Positions 7,116-15,449 of a DNA stretch of 64,000 nt are shown here, piece by piece (the first letter of the stretch is position 1; every line of letters starts with the position of its first letter). The DNA is from Arthrobacter sp. OY3WO11 (lineage in GTDB: Bacteria; Actinomycetota; Actinomycetes; Actinomycetales; Micrococcaceae). Location of the stretch: assembly GCF_001641125.1 (NCBI RefSeq), contig NZ_LWLP01000001.1:4095828-4159827 (forward strand), in the 5' to 3' direction. The notes beneath the pieces are model-generated. The model was not told the origin of the DNA and did not search any database. It saw nothing but the letters and a program-made list of their open reading frames with translations. Position numbers and translations under genes: made by a program.

Positions 7116-10100
7116 ATGCCATCCCAACCGGACGAGAGTGCGGCACTGGCAATACAGACTCCCGCCATCAACGACCGCTCCCTGGCGGCCGGGCTGGCGT
7201 ATGCCATGGGAAGCCGCGTCTCGGGCATCTCGTTCGACGCCGCCACCGGGCTCATGCTGGGCAAGGTCCGCGGCGGCGCGGACCTGCCCTACTCCACCAC
7301 GGCCAAGCTGGTCCGCAAGGGCGGCGGCTGGAGCTGCACCGTGGGCGTGTGCAGCTGCCCGGTCCGCAAGGACTGCAAGCACGTGGCGGCGCTGCTCTTC
7401 GCCGCCGAGGACAACCCGGCCATCCGGGTCCAGCTGCTCACGCCGTCGACATCCACCCAGGTGTCCCGCAACCCTTCCGTTTCTGCGCTGTCCGACTGGG
7501 AGCAGGCCCTCAGCCCGCTGATCTCCCAGCCGGGAGCCACCCCCTCCAACGCCGGTGTCCCGCTGGCACTCCAGTTCGAGGTGGAGGAACCCGCGCCGCA
7601 CTTTTCCTACACCGGCCGGCGCGATCCGCAGCGCAGCGTCCGCCAGCTCAAGGCCAGGCCCGTCATCATGGGCGCCAAGGGCAAGTGGATCCGCGGCGAC
7701 GTTTCCTGGACCACGCTGAACTATCTGAACTTCCGGCGCGAGTGCAACCCCGCGCACGTGGAATGGCTGCAGGAGTTCCTGGCTGCCCATTCCGCCTCGT
7801 CCGGCCGGACCTACAACTCCTCCGGCTTCTGGCTCGGGCTGAACTCCTACGCTGGAAAGAACCTGTGGAGCCTGCTGGAGGACGCCGGCAAAATCGGCCT
7901 CGCGCTGGTGCACTCGCGCGGCACCGAGCCGGTGCGCCTCGCAGCGTCACCCGCCGCCGTCGGCCTTAATTTGAGCCGTTACGGCTCGCCGTTGGCCGCC
8001 CCTCCAGCAGCGGACGCGGCGCCTCCCGCCGCACCGGCCAAGGACCAGGCGTCCGACGGCGGGCTGGAGCTTGCGCCCACCATCGCCGTTGAGGGCGTGG
8101 AGACTGATCCGGCGTCCGTGGGAACCATCGGACGCCCCGCCCACGGCATCTTCTTCACCACCGGGGAGGCCACGCTCCCCGGCGTTCCCGACCCCGACGG
8201 CATCCTCACGCTTGCCCCGCTGGAGGCCGGCCTGAGCGAGGAACTGCTGACGTTCGTGACCGCGGGCAGCACGCTGCATATTCCCGCCAAGGACGAGTCC
8301 CGCTTCCTGACGGGCTTCTATCCGAAGCTGAAGCAGACAGCCCGGGTCACGGCCCGGGACGAGTCCGTGGAACTCCCCGCACTGGCTGTCCCCACCCTGT
8401 CCCTGCTGGCGAACTACGGCGCCGACCACAGGGTCCGCCTGCACTGGGAGTGGCACTACAAGAGCGGAAACCTGGTCACGGCGCAGCCCCTCTGGCGGCA
8501 TCCCGGGGACCACGGCTACCGCGACGACACCGCCGAGGCCCGGATCCTGGAAGGCCTCGGCCACCCGTGGGACGTGGTGCCGGCCCTGGGTGAGTCCGCC
8601 ACCGGTGGCTGGGGCACTCCGCGGCTTGCGGCGTCAGCGGAACTGAAGGGCCTGGACACCCTGGGCTTCACCGAGGAGGTCCTCCCCCGGCTGCGCGAAG
8701 CCCCGGACGTTGAGGTGGACACCGTGGGTGAGATCGCTGAATACCGCGAGGCCGAGGAAGCGCCGGTGGTGTCCATTTCCACCAAAGCCACCGAGCAGCG
8801 CGACTGGTTCGACCTCGGCATCCAGATCACCTTGGAGGGGCAGCCGGTCTCCTTCGCGGCCGTTTTTTCTGCGCTGGCGTCCGGCCAGACCAAGATGCTG
8901 CTGCCCAGCGGCGCCTATTTCTCCCTGGACCTGCCCGAGCTGCACCAGCTGCGTGCGCTGATCGAGGAGGCGCGCTCCCTGCAGGACAACAAGGACGCGC
9001 CCCTGCAGATCAGCCGGTTCCAGGCCGGGCTGTGGGATGAGCTTGCCCAGCTGGGGATCGTGGATGAGCAGGCGGCCGCGTGGCGTTCAGCGGTGGGCGG
9101 CCTGCTTGAAGGCGGCGTGGACGGCCTGCCGCTGCCCGCCACCCTTAATGCGGAGCTTCGGCCGTACCAGCTGGAGGGCTTCAACTGGCTCACGTTCCTG
9201 TACCGGCACAGCCTGGGCGGGATCCTGGCCGACGACATGGGCCTGGGCAAGACGGTGCAGGCGCTGGCCCTGATGTGCGCGGCGAAGGAGCTCTCGCTGG
9301 CGGCAGCAGATGCGTCAGCAGGCCAGTCCGACGCCGGTGCTCCCTTTTTGGTGGTTGCCCCCACCAGCGTGGTGGGCAACTGGGCGGCGGAAGCGGCGCG
9401 TTTCGCTCCCGGCCTGAAGGTCCACGCCGTCAGCGAGACCTTCGCCAAGAGCAACCAGGCCCCGGCGGAGGCACTGGCCGGCGCCGATATTGTGATCACT
9501 TCCTACGCCCTGTTCCGGATCGACTACGAGGCCTACGCTTCCCGCACCTGGTCCGGGCTGGTGCTGGACGAGGCGCAGTTCGTGAAGAACCACCAGTCCA
9601 AGGCGTACCAGTGCGCCCGGAAACTGCCGGCGGCCTTCAAGCTGGCCATCACAGGCACGCCGCTGGAGAACAACCTGATGGAGTTCTGGGCGCTCACCTC
9701 CATCGTTGCGCCCGGCCTGTTCTCCAGCCCCAAGCGCTTTGCCGAGTACTACCAGAAGCCCGTGGAGAAAAACGGCGACAAGGGGCAGCTGGACAAGCTC
9801 CGCCGTCGGGTCCGTCCGCTGATGATGCGCCGCACCAAGGACCAGGTGATCAAGGACCTGCCGCCCAAGCAGGAGCAGATCCTGGAAGTGGTGCTCAACC
9901 CGCGCCACCAGAAGGTGTACCAAACACACCTGCAGCGCGAACGCCAAAAGATCCTGGGGCTGATCGAGGACGTGAACAAGAACCGGTTCACCATCTTCCA
10001 GTCGCTGACCCTGCTGCGGCAGCTCAGCCTGGACGCGTCCCTGGTGGACCCGGCACTTTCTGCGGTGCGGTCCAGCAAGCTGGACGTGCTGTTCGAGCAG

Positions 10101-10577
10101 CTGGAGGACTTGGTGGCTGAGGGCCACCGGGCACTGATCTTCAGCCAGTTCACCGGGTTCCTGGGGAAGGTCCGGGAGCGGCTGGACGAGGAGAAGATCG
10201 AGTACTGCTACCTCGACGGCGGCACCCGCAACCGCGCGGACGTGGTCAACGAATTCAAGAACGGCAGCGCTCCGGTGTTCCTGATTTCGCTGAAGGCCGG
10301 CGGGTTTGGGCTGAACCTCACCGAGGCCGACTACGTGTTCCTGCTGGACCCCTGGTGGAACCCGGCTTCCGAAGCGCAGGCCGTGGACCGGACCCACCGC
10401 ATCGGCCAGGCACGGAACGTGATGGTGTACCGGCTGGTTGCCAAGGACACCATCGAGGAAAAGGTCATGGCGCTCAAGGCACGGAAGTCGCAGCTGTTTT
10501 CCGATGTCATGGAAGGCGATGCCCTGGCCGGCGGCGCCATCACGGCGGAGGACCTCGCGGGGCTGTTCAAGGAGTAA
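7116..10577 (+). CDS. SWIM zinc-finger SNF2-family DNA helicase/ATPase
   Basis: 1153 aa. An N-terminal SWIM zinc finger is visible as CSCPVRKDCKH at residues about 78-88. A long variable region follows, then the SNF2 motor: Walker A DDMGLGKT (about 704-711), motif II LDEAQFVKN (about 816), ITGTPLENNLMEFW (motif III region), and helicase C with LIFSQFTGF, LDGGT and DRTHRIGQARNVMVYRLVAKDTIEEKV. It is an ATP-driven DNA translocase, cytoplasmic, of the bacterial RapA/HepA-related SWIM-SNF2 type; in actinobacteria these are common and of uncertain role, perhaps in DNA repair or transcription-complex clearing. It appears to stand alone: 212 nt before it, 104 nt after. No nuclease or phage-defence partner gene is adjacent. 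Confidence 0.95.
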   Translation: MPSQPDESAALAIQTPAINDRSLAAGLAYAMGSRVSGISFDAATGLMLGKVRGGADLPYSTTAKLVRKGGGWSCTVGVCSCPVRKDCKHVAALLFAAEDNPAIRVQLLTPSTSTQVSRNPSVSALSDWEQALSPLISQPGATPSNAGVPLALQFEVEEPAPHFSYTGRRDPQRSVRQLKARPVIMGAKGKWIRGDVSWTTLNYLNFRRECNPAHVEWLQEFLAAHSASSGRTYNSSGFWLGLNSYAGKNLWSLLEDAGKIGLALVHSRGTEPVRLAASPAAVGLNLSRYGSPLAAPPAADAAPPAAPAKDQASDGGLELAPTIAVEGVETDPASVGTIGRPAHGIFFTTGEATLPGVPDPDGILTLAPLEAGLSEELLTFVTAGSTLHIPAKDESRFLTGFYPKLKQTARVTARDESVELPALAVPTLSLLANYGADHRVRLHWEWHYKSGNLVTAQPLWRHPGDHGYRDDTAEARILEGLGHPWDVVPALGESATGGWGTPRLAASAELKGLDTLGFTEEVLPRLREAPDVEVDTVGEIAEYREAEEAPVVSISTKATEQRDWFDLGIQITLEGQPVSFAAVFSALASGQTKMLLPSGAYFSLDLPELHQLRALIEEARSLQDNKDAPLQISRFQAGLWDELAQLGIVDEQAAAWRSAVGGLLEGGVDGLPLPATLNAELRPYQLEGFNWLTFLYRHSLGGILADDMGLGKTVQALALMCAAKELSLAAADASAGQSDAGAPFLVVAPTSVVGNWAAEAARFAPGLKVHAVSETFAKSNQAPAEALAGADIVITSYALFRIDYEAYASRTWSGLVLDEAQFVKNHQSKAYQCARKLPAAFKLAITGTPLENNLMEFWALTSIVAPGLFSSPKRFAEYYQKPVEKNGDKGQLDKLRRRVRPLMMRRTKDQVIKDLPPKQEQILEVVLNPRHQKVYQTHLQRERQKILGLIEDVNKNRFTIFQSLTLLRQLSLDASLVDPALSAVRSSKLDVLFEQLEDLVAEGHRALIFSQFTGFLGKVRERLDEEKIEYCYLDGGTRNRADVVNEFKNGSAPVFLISLKAGGFGLNLTEADYVFLLDPWWNPASEAQAVDRTHRIGQARNVMVYRLVAKDTIEEKVMALKARKSQLFSDVMEGDALAGGAITAEDLAGLFKE

Positions 10578-10681
10578 CGGTAAAGGCGGGGCTTTGTGCC
10601 CTACGCCTGCACCAGGACCGGACCTAGTCTGGGATCAGCAGAGCGACTGGCGGGCGCCTGCCGAATCCCGGGAGGCAAACC

Positions 10682-11356
10682 GTGAAAACGGCCAACGCGA
10701 GCATCATCGCCGGCATCGTCCTGATCTCGGCGGGCGTACTGCTGCTGCTGGACCTGCTCGACGTCATCGAGAGCGCCGCCTACGTCCCGATGCTGATCTT
10801 CGCCGCCATAGGGGCCGTGTTCCTGTCCCTCTTCATCCGCAGCCCGGAGAACTGGTGGGCCGCGATCCCCGGCTCGGTGTTCCTGGGCCTGGCAGCCGTG
10901 ATTGCCGCCTCCCAATTTTCGGACGGCGGCGCCGGGGCAAGTTTCCTGTTCCTGTTCATGGCCGCCGGATTCGCCGCGGTCTACCTGCGCCAGCGGGGCA
11001 ACTGGTGGGCTGTGATCCCCAGCGGCGTGATGCTCACGCTGGCAGTCATTGTTACCCTCCCGCAGGATCTGCAGGGCATGCCGGTGGCTGCCGTCCTGTT
11101 CCTGGGCCTGGCGGCCACCTTCGGCGTGCTGTCCACGGTTCCCGTTCCCGACGCCGGTCCCGCCGGGCGGATGAAGTGGCCCCTGATCCCGGCGTCCGCC
11201 CTGGGCGTGCTGGGCGTGATCTTCGCACTGCAGTCGACGGCACTGCTGATCGCTGCGGACATCCTGGTCCTGACCCTCATGATCCTGGCGGGCGTCGCTT
11301 TGTTGATCTACGCTTACCGCGCCCTTCATGGCGGCCACGGCAAGGCGCACGGCTAA
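10682..11356 (+). CDS. Conserved polytopic membrane protein, function unknown
   Basis: 224 aa from GTG 10682, with GGGAGGC as ribosome site. About seven hydrophobic helices: two pairs in which a helix is followed by the repeated phrase NWWA(A/V)IPSG/GSV (near residues 60 and 105), so the protein looks internally duplicated, with each unit holding a short WW loop between helices. Two small intrahelical charged residues only; no enzyme motif. I do not recognise a named function. It lies between the helicase and the glycosidase-like gene, both on the same strand, and the next gene starts 37 nt downstream, so it could be co-transcribed with it. Confidence 0.8.
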   Translation: MKTANASIIAGIVLISAGVLLLLDLLDVIESAAYVPMLIFAAIGAVFLSLFIRSPENWWAAIPGSVFLGLAAVIAASQFSDGGAGASFLFLFMAAGFAAVYLRQRGNWWAVIPSGVMLTLAVIVTLPQDLQGMPVAAVLFLGLAATFGVLSTVPVPDAGPAGRMKWPLIPASALGVLGVIFALQSTALLIAADILVLTLMILAGVALLIYAYRALHGGHGKAHG

Positions 11357-11393
11357 GCTGAGAGCTCCAAGGAACTACAACGTTGGAGAACCA

Positions 11394-12374
11394 GTGCAAG
11401 AGCCGCTCACGACCCTGCGCCCCGACGCCTTCGGGACGCCCTACCGCGATCCAGTCTGGGACGGCCCGACGGATCCGATCCTGGTTCCTGACCACCTCAC
11501 CGGTGAGTGGGTGCTGTTCTACACCCAGCGCCGGGCCACGGCGCCCGGCCTCTCAGGAGTGGAATGGGTGCACGGCACTGCCATTGGCGCGGCCCGCTCC
11601 TCCGACGGCGGTGCAACCTGGCAGTACCAGGGCACCGTGAACGGACTGGTGCCGCCCGAAACTGAACTTCCTGCAACCCTCTGGGCGCCCGACGTCGTAC
11701 GCATCGGCGACGAGTGGCTGATGTACCTCAGCGTCCTGGGCGGAGTGCGGAAGGACTGGAGCGGCAACGCAGAAATCGTGCAGTTTGCCAGTAGGGATCT
11801 GGTGCACTGGGAGTACCTCGGCCCCATCAACCTCGATTCGCCACGCGTGATTGACGCCGCCGTTGCACGCTGCGGGGACGGCCGCTACCGGCTCTGGTAC
11901 AAGGACGAGGCACGAGGCTCCAACACGTACAGCGCGGTGAGCGATACGCCGCGTGACCCCTCGTCCTGGACGGTGGAAGGCATCACCATTCCCGGCCGCC
12001 CGCACGAAGGGCCCAAGGTCTTCAGGCTCGAGGGAACGTACTGGATGATCGTGGACGAGTGGCGGGGCCAAGGCATCTACCGCTCGGCAGACGCCACCGG
12101 CAACTGGGTCCGGCAGGAGCACTTCGACGGCCTGATCCTCACCCAACCCGAGCACGTGGACGGGCGGCCCGTCGTCGGACGCCACGCGGACGTGGTGCCT
12201 CTCGAACCGGGGGAAGATGGCAACGAACGGGCCCTGCTGGTCTACTTCACCCACCCCCACTGGGGCGGCGAGGACATCGACACCATGACGCCGGACCCCA
12301 AAACCCGCCTGAGCCACATCCGGACCGCCGTTCTGGAAGTCCGCGGTGGCAACCTCGTCTGCACCGAACACTAA
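11394..12374 (+). CDS. Five-bladed beta-propeller glycoside hydrolase-like protein (GH43/GH32/GH130-type)
   Basis: 326 aa from GTG 11394, which has GGAGA six bases upstream; a start at 11328 would overlap the previous gene. Propeller repeats are clear: WDGPTDPILVPDHLTGEWVLFYTQRR, a LWAPDVVRIGDEWLMYLSV blade (WAPDV is common in GH43-type proteins), VQFASRDLVHWEYLGP, GRYRLWYKDEARGS, and EGPKVFRLEGTYWMIVDEW. The acidic residues in DPIL, APDV, KDEA and VDEW are candidates for catalysis. No signal peptide, so cytoplasmic. It probably cleaves or phosphorolyses a small glycan or fructan; the exact family cannot be settled by eye. Confidence 0.82.
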   Translation: MQEPLTTLRPDAFGTPYRDPVWDGPTDPILVPDHLTGEWVLFYTQRRATAPGLSGVEWVHGTAIGAARSSDGGATWQYQGTVNGLVPPETELPATLWAPDVVRIGDEWLMYLSVLGGVRKDWSGNAEIVQFASRDLVHWEYLGPINLDSPRVIDAAVARCGDGRYRLWYKDEARGSNTYSAVSDTPRDPSSWTVEGITIPGRPHEGPKVFRLEGTYWMIVDEWRGQGIYRSADATGNWVRQEHFDGLILTQPEHVDGRPVVGRHADVVPLEPGEDGNERALLVYFTHPHWGGEDIDTMTPDPKTRLSHIRTAVLEVRGGNLVCTEH

Positions 12375-12413
12375 ACACTGAGTTCTGGACTAACCAGGCA
12401 CTTCAGAACATGA

Positions 12414-12476
12414 CAGAGGGCCAACCCTGGAACTATAAGCCGGCTGCTGCCGGCACCGGCCCAGGGTGGCCCTCTG
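12414..12476. terminator. Bidirectional stem-loop between convergent genes
   Basis: CAGAGGGCCAACCCTGG at 12414-12430 pairs with CCAGGGTGGCCCTCTG at 12461-12476 with a single bulged base, a 16-17 bp stem. The 30-nt loop holds a second hairpin, GCCGGC-TGCT-GCCGGC. It lies between the converging glycosidase-like and amt genes. There is no run of T on either side, so termination would be of the GC-stem type common in actinobacteria. Confidence 0.75.
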
Positions 12477-12520
12477 CCTGACTCGTCCTCCGGATGGCAC
12501 CACCCGGAATCTTTGGGAAC

Positions 12521-13810
12521 CTACGCGCGCTGCGGAGAGCCCAGCTCCACCGGATCCTCATCCGTAAGGTAAGCGAGCTCGGAGTGTGCCGCCAGGTCGA
12601 TGCCGCGCATCTCGTCCTCCGGGTTGATCCGCAGGCCGATCGTCTTGTCCAGAGTCTTGGCGAGGACCCAGGTGATGCCGAACGAGTAAGCCAGCACCGT
12701 GACGGTTGCGAGCGACTGGACGCCGAGCAGCTCCACGCCGCCGCCGTAGAAGAGTCCGCTGACTCCGTTCGGGGCAGCATCGGTGGCGAAGAGGCCGATC
12801 AGCAGGGTGCCCAGGATGCCGCCCACCAGGTGGACGCCGACGACGTCGAGCGAGTCGTCATAGCCCAGGCGGTACTTCAGTTCAATGGCCAGCGAGCAGA
12901 CTGCACCGGCAATCGCGCCGATGGCTACCGCACCCAGCGGGCTGACCGCACCGCAGGCGGGAGTAATGGCCACGAGTGCGGAGATCAGGCCGGAGGCTGC
13001 GCCCATGCTGGTGGCTGCGCCGCGGCGGAGCCGCTCCACCAGGGCCCAGGCCAGGAGGCCGGCCGAGGCAGCCACGGCGGTGTTGAGGAAGACCACCGAC
13101 GCCGAGTGGCCGGCGGACAGTGCCGAGCCGGCGTTGAAGCCGAACCAGCCGACCCAGAGCAGGCCTGCACCCACCAGCACCAGCGGCCGGCTGTGCGGCT
13201 TCGCGTGCTCCACCTTGGGCCAGCCCGAGCTTTTGCCCAGGACCAGTGCCAGTGCCAGGGCGGCTGCTCCGGCGTTCATGTGCACGGCGGTGCCGCCGGC
13301 GAAGTCGATGGCCTCGATGCCGCTGGCGATCCAGCCGCCGGTCACGCTGCCGTCCTCGGAGGAGAAGGCGAACACCCAGTGGGCCACCGGGAAGTAGACG
13401 ATGGTGGCCCAGATGCCGGCAAACAGCATCCAGGCACCGAACTTCATACGCCCGGCAGCCGCGCCCGCCACCAGCGCTGTGGTGACACAGGCGAAGAACA
13501 ACTGGAAGGCCGCGAACAGGGCCACCGGAATGGACGCTTCTGCGTCTTCGGCCATCAGCTGCCCCAGGCCCGGGAACTCTGTGACGTCACCGATCAGGCC
13601 CAGCCCGCCCACTGAATTGCCGAAGGCCAGCGAGTATCCGAACAGCGCCCAGAGGACGGCCACCAGGCTGGCGCCGCCGAAGCACATCATCATCATGTTG
13701 AGAATGCGGCGCGAACCCACCATGCCCCCGTAGAACAGGGCAAGGGCGGGGATCATCATGCAGACCAGCGCTGCGCTGGCCAAAATCCAAGCGACATTTC
13801 CCGAATCCAT
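12521..13810 (-). CDS. amt: Ammonium transporter Amt
   Basis: 429 aa with eleven membrane helices. Family blocks are intact: ALALFYGGMVGSRRILNMMMM, IDFAGGTAVHMNAGAAALA (first pore His), LLWVGWFGFNAGSA, and VVGVHLVGGILGTLLIGLFA (second pore His), ending in a cytoplasmic tail with the QYEDE-like region replaced by an acidic LTDEDPVELGSPQRA. It conducts ammonium under nitrogen limitation. The GAAAGGGG ribosome site precedes ATG 13810. No glnB/glnK or glnD gene follows within the window: the downstream side is a convergent gene, so the usual PII partner must be elsewhere. Confidence 0.95.
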   Translation of the reverse strand: MDSGNVAWILASAALVCMMIPALALFYGGMVGSRRILNMMMMCFGGASLVAVLWALFGYSLAFGNSVGGLGLIGDVTEFPGLGQLMAEDAEASIPVALFAAFQLFFACVTTALVAGAAAGRMKFGAWMLFAGIWATIVYFPVAHWVFAFSSEDGSVTGGWIASGIEAIDFAGGTAVHMNAGAAALALALVLGKSSGWPKVEHAKPHSRPLVLVGAGLLWVGWFGFNAGSALSAGHSASVVFLNTAVAASAGLLAWALVERLRRGAATSMGAASGLISALVAITPACGAVSPLGAVAIGAIAGAVCSLAIELKYRLGYDDSLDVVGVHLVGGILGTLLIGLFATDAAPNGVSGLFYGGGVELLGVQSLATVTVLAYSFGITWVLAKTLDKTIGLRINPEDEMRGIDLAAHSELAYLTDEDPVELGSPQRA

Positions 13811-14306
13811 GGGAAACCCCTTTCGTGATGCGAGGAGAGAACGCCAAATCGCCCGTTGGAGCCACTCCGGAGGAGGGACGCGGAGTCAGTACCACGTTCA
13901 TCGGAGGGCAGCTATTGCCGTCTGGTTCCAACTGTATGGCGGCAGTATTGGGCTGGGTTTCCGGGGTGTTAAATGATCGTTTCGGTCCTCCACTCGCGAG
14001 TTTCAGCCGTCCCGCAGAGCGCAGGAGCACTAAAACCGGCACTGGCGTCACGCCAGGCACCCTTTTGGGCGGCAGTGGCGACAACCCCCGGAATCACGGC
14101 AAACCCGGCCTGCACGGGGGCCAAAAGCGTGCCGTGGGTGACGCCGCGGGCGGATCGGGGAGCTTCAACACCTCACGCCGGATGGCAACCGGCCCCCGGC
14201 AGGCGGCTAAGCTGAGGAAAACCCGGCAGCACGGCATACGCACGGCGGGGGGTTCAGCGGGTCCGGCAGTGAGGATCCTCGTCACTGGCCGCGGAAGGAA
14301 TACGTC
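13811..14306. other. Long divergent intergenic region (amt / lacI-type)
   Basis: 496 nt without a convincing gene. The amt promoter (13944-13972) lies in the left half, giving amt a leader of about 130 nt. The right half holds a short CTGGCG-TCA-CGCCAG hairpin at 14042-14056 and a near-palindrome CAGTGA-N9-TCACTG at 14267-14287 just ahead of the LacI-type gene, a possible autoregulatory site. Short ORFs here have no ribosome site and a low-complexity composition. I saw no riboswitch or sRNA signature. Confidence 0.5.
13944..13972 (-). promoter_or_regulatory. Candidate amt promoter
   Basis: On the reverse strand TTAACA (13972-13967) is followed by a 17-nt spacer and AATACT (13949-13944), five and four matches to the sigma-A-type hexamers. 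The predicted start is about 13937, leaving a 5' leader of roughly 130 nt before the amt ATG. Confidence 0.5.
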
Positions 14307-15305
14307 ATGGCGCGAGCGACTGTCCAAGACGTCGCCAGGACGGCTGGCGTCTCCGTGGGGACCGTCTCCCGCGTCCTGAACGGAAGTCCGGCCGTCAGTG
14401 AGTCGAGCAAGGCAAAGGTGGCGGCCGCCATCCGCCACCTCAATTACCGGCCACTGGCTTCCGCCCGCGATCTGCGCCGGGACCGCACCATGCGGATCCT
14501 TGCCCTGGCCAAGAACTTGTACTCGCCGGTCATCAGCGAAGTCTTCCGGGGCGCCGGGGATGCAGCCGCCCTGTCCGGCTACGTCACCCTCATCGCCCCG
14601 ACAGCCGGGGACATGGAACGGGAACAGCAATTGGTGGACATGCTGCGCAACGGCTCGGTGGACGGGCTGATCATGTTTTCGCCAACAATGCCGGACGACG
14701 ACGTCGAGGAGATGGCGGAGCAGCTGAGCGTGGTCCAGGTCTGCGAGATCGCTGACGCCGAAGCAGCATTCGGCGTATCCATCGACGACCGGCAGGCAGC
14801 CTTCGATATCACAAGGCACCTCATCAGGACCGGCGGCCGGCGGTTGGCGATGATCGGCACCAGGGTAGCCCGGTCCGGCCGGCTCCGCGAGGAAGGCTTC
14901 CGCAGGGCTGTTGCCGAAGCGGGGTTGTCTCCCGATCACATGCTCTTCACGGACGGGGACTTCGATTTCCATGCCGGCCGGCACCTCGCCAGGGAGCTCC
15001 TCGGCATGCGCCCCCTGCCCGACGCCGTGTTCTGCGGCAGCGACACAGTGGCTGCCGGGTGCGTCCGTGAAATTTCCGACGCTGGGTTGCGGGTCCCGGG
15101 CGACATCGCCGTCGCAGGGTTTGACGACTCCATCCAGGCGGAGATGTGCGTCCCGGAGCTGACCACTATCAGGCAGCCGGCCTACGCCATGGGCCAGCTG
15201 GCTTTTGAAGCACTCCTTGCACGGATGACCGAGCCGGAAGGGTACCGCCGCGGGCGGACCTTCCTCCCCCACGAGCTGGTGGTCCGGGATTCCACCAACG
15301 GCTGA
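14307..15305 (+). CDS. LacI-family transcriptional regulator of the downstream sugar operon
   Basis: 332 aa. Classic LacI HTH at residues 3-50 (TVQDVARTAGVSVGTVSRVLNGSPAVSESSKAKV, then hinge LNYRPLASARDLR), then the sugar-binding-like sensor (ILALAKNLYSPVISEVFRGA, GLIMFSP, MIGTRVARSGRLREEGF, PDAVFCGSDTVAAGCVREI, VAGFDDSIQAEM). It would repress transport genes until bound by a sugar. GCGGAAGGAA precedes ATG 14307. It is followed after only 10 nt by a strong promoter and two perfect palindromes, the standard target arrangement for a LacI regulator placed upstream of its operon. Confidence 0.94.
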   Translation: MARATVQDVARTAGVSVGTVSRVLNGSPAVSESSKAKVAAAIRHLNYRPLASARDLRRDRTMRILALAKNLYSPVISEVFRGAGDAAALSGYVTLIAPTAGDMEREQQLVDMLRNGSVDGLIMFSPTMPDDDVEEMAEQLSVVQVCEIADAEAAFGVSIDDRQAAFDITRHLIRTGGRRLAMIGTRVARSGRLREEGFRRAVAEAGLSPDHMLFTDGDFDFHAGRHLARELLGMRPLPDAVFCGSDTVAAGCVREISDAGLRVPGDIAVAGFDDSIQAEMCVPELTTIRQPAYAMGQLAFEALLARMTEPEGYRRGRTFLPHELVVRDSTNG

Positions 15306-15314
15306 GGCCAAGGG

Positions 15315-15344
15315 TTGACAGTCCAACGTGGCTCCTGTCACACT
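15315..15344 (+). promoter_or_regulatory. Promoter of the LacI-controlled sugar transport operon
   Basis: A consensus TTGACA (15315-15320) is followed by an 18-nt spacer and CACACT (15339-15344), which keeps the key A and T of a -10 box. The predicted start falls inside the first operator palindrome at 15347, so repressor binding would block initiation. Confidence 0.6.
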
Positions 15345-15346
15345 TC

Positions 15347-15364
15347 TTTGGAATCGATTCCAAA
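15347..15364. promoter_or_regulatory. LacI-type operator O1
   Basis: TTTGGAATCGATTCCAAA is a perfect 18-bp palindrome with the central CG seen in LacI/GalR operators. It overlaps the predicted transcription start of the sugar operon. Confidence 0.8.
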
Positions 15365-15392
15365 CATTACGGACGTTGCTTTTCCTCCGCCA

Positions 15393-15406
15393 TGGAATCG
15401 ATTCCA
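15393..15406. promoter_or_regulatory. LacI-type operator O2
   Basis: TGGAATCGATTCCA repeats the 14-bp core of O1 exactly, with centres 44 bp apart (about four helical turns). An in-frame ATG at 15408 touches its edge, one reason to reject that as the start of the binding-protein gene. Confidence 0.8.
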
Positions 15407-15449
15407 AATGACCCTCGAAAAAGAAGCCAACCAGGCAAAGGAGCCACTC

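Noticed and set aside
7116..10577. SWIM-SNF2 helicase as part of a phage-defence island (DISARM-like)
   Set aside because: No methylase, DrmAB, DUF1998 or nuclease gene beside it; flanking genes are housekeeping or metabolic.
10438..11361. 307-codon ORF over helicase end and membrane protein
   Set aside because: Arg/Pro/Gly-rich shadow of two well-supported genes.
12414..12476. Possible riboswitch or small RNA at the glycosidase/amt junction
   Set aside because: Long stem between convergent stops is better explained as a bidirectional terminator.
13825..14379. 184-codon ORF in the amt/lacI gap
   Set aside because: No ribosome site, low-complexity composition, runs into the real LacI gene in another frame.
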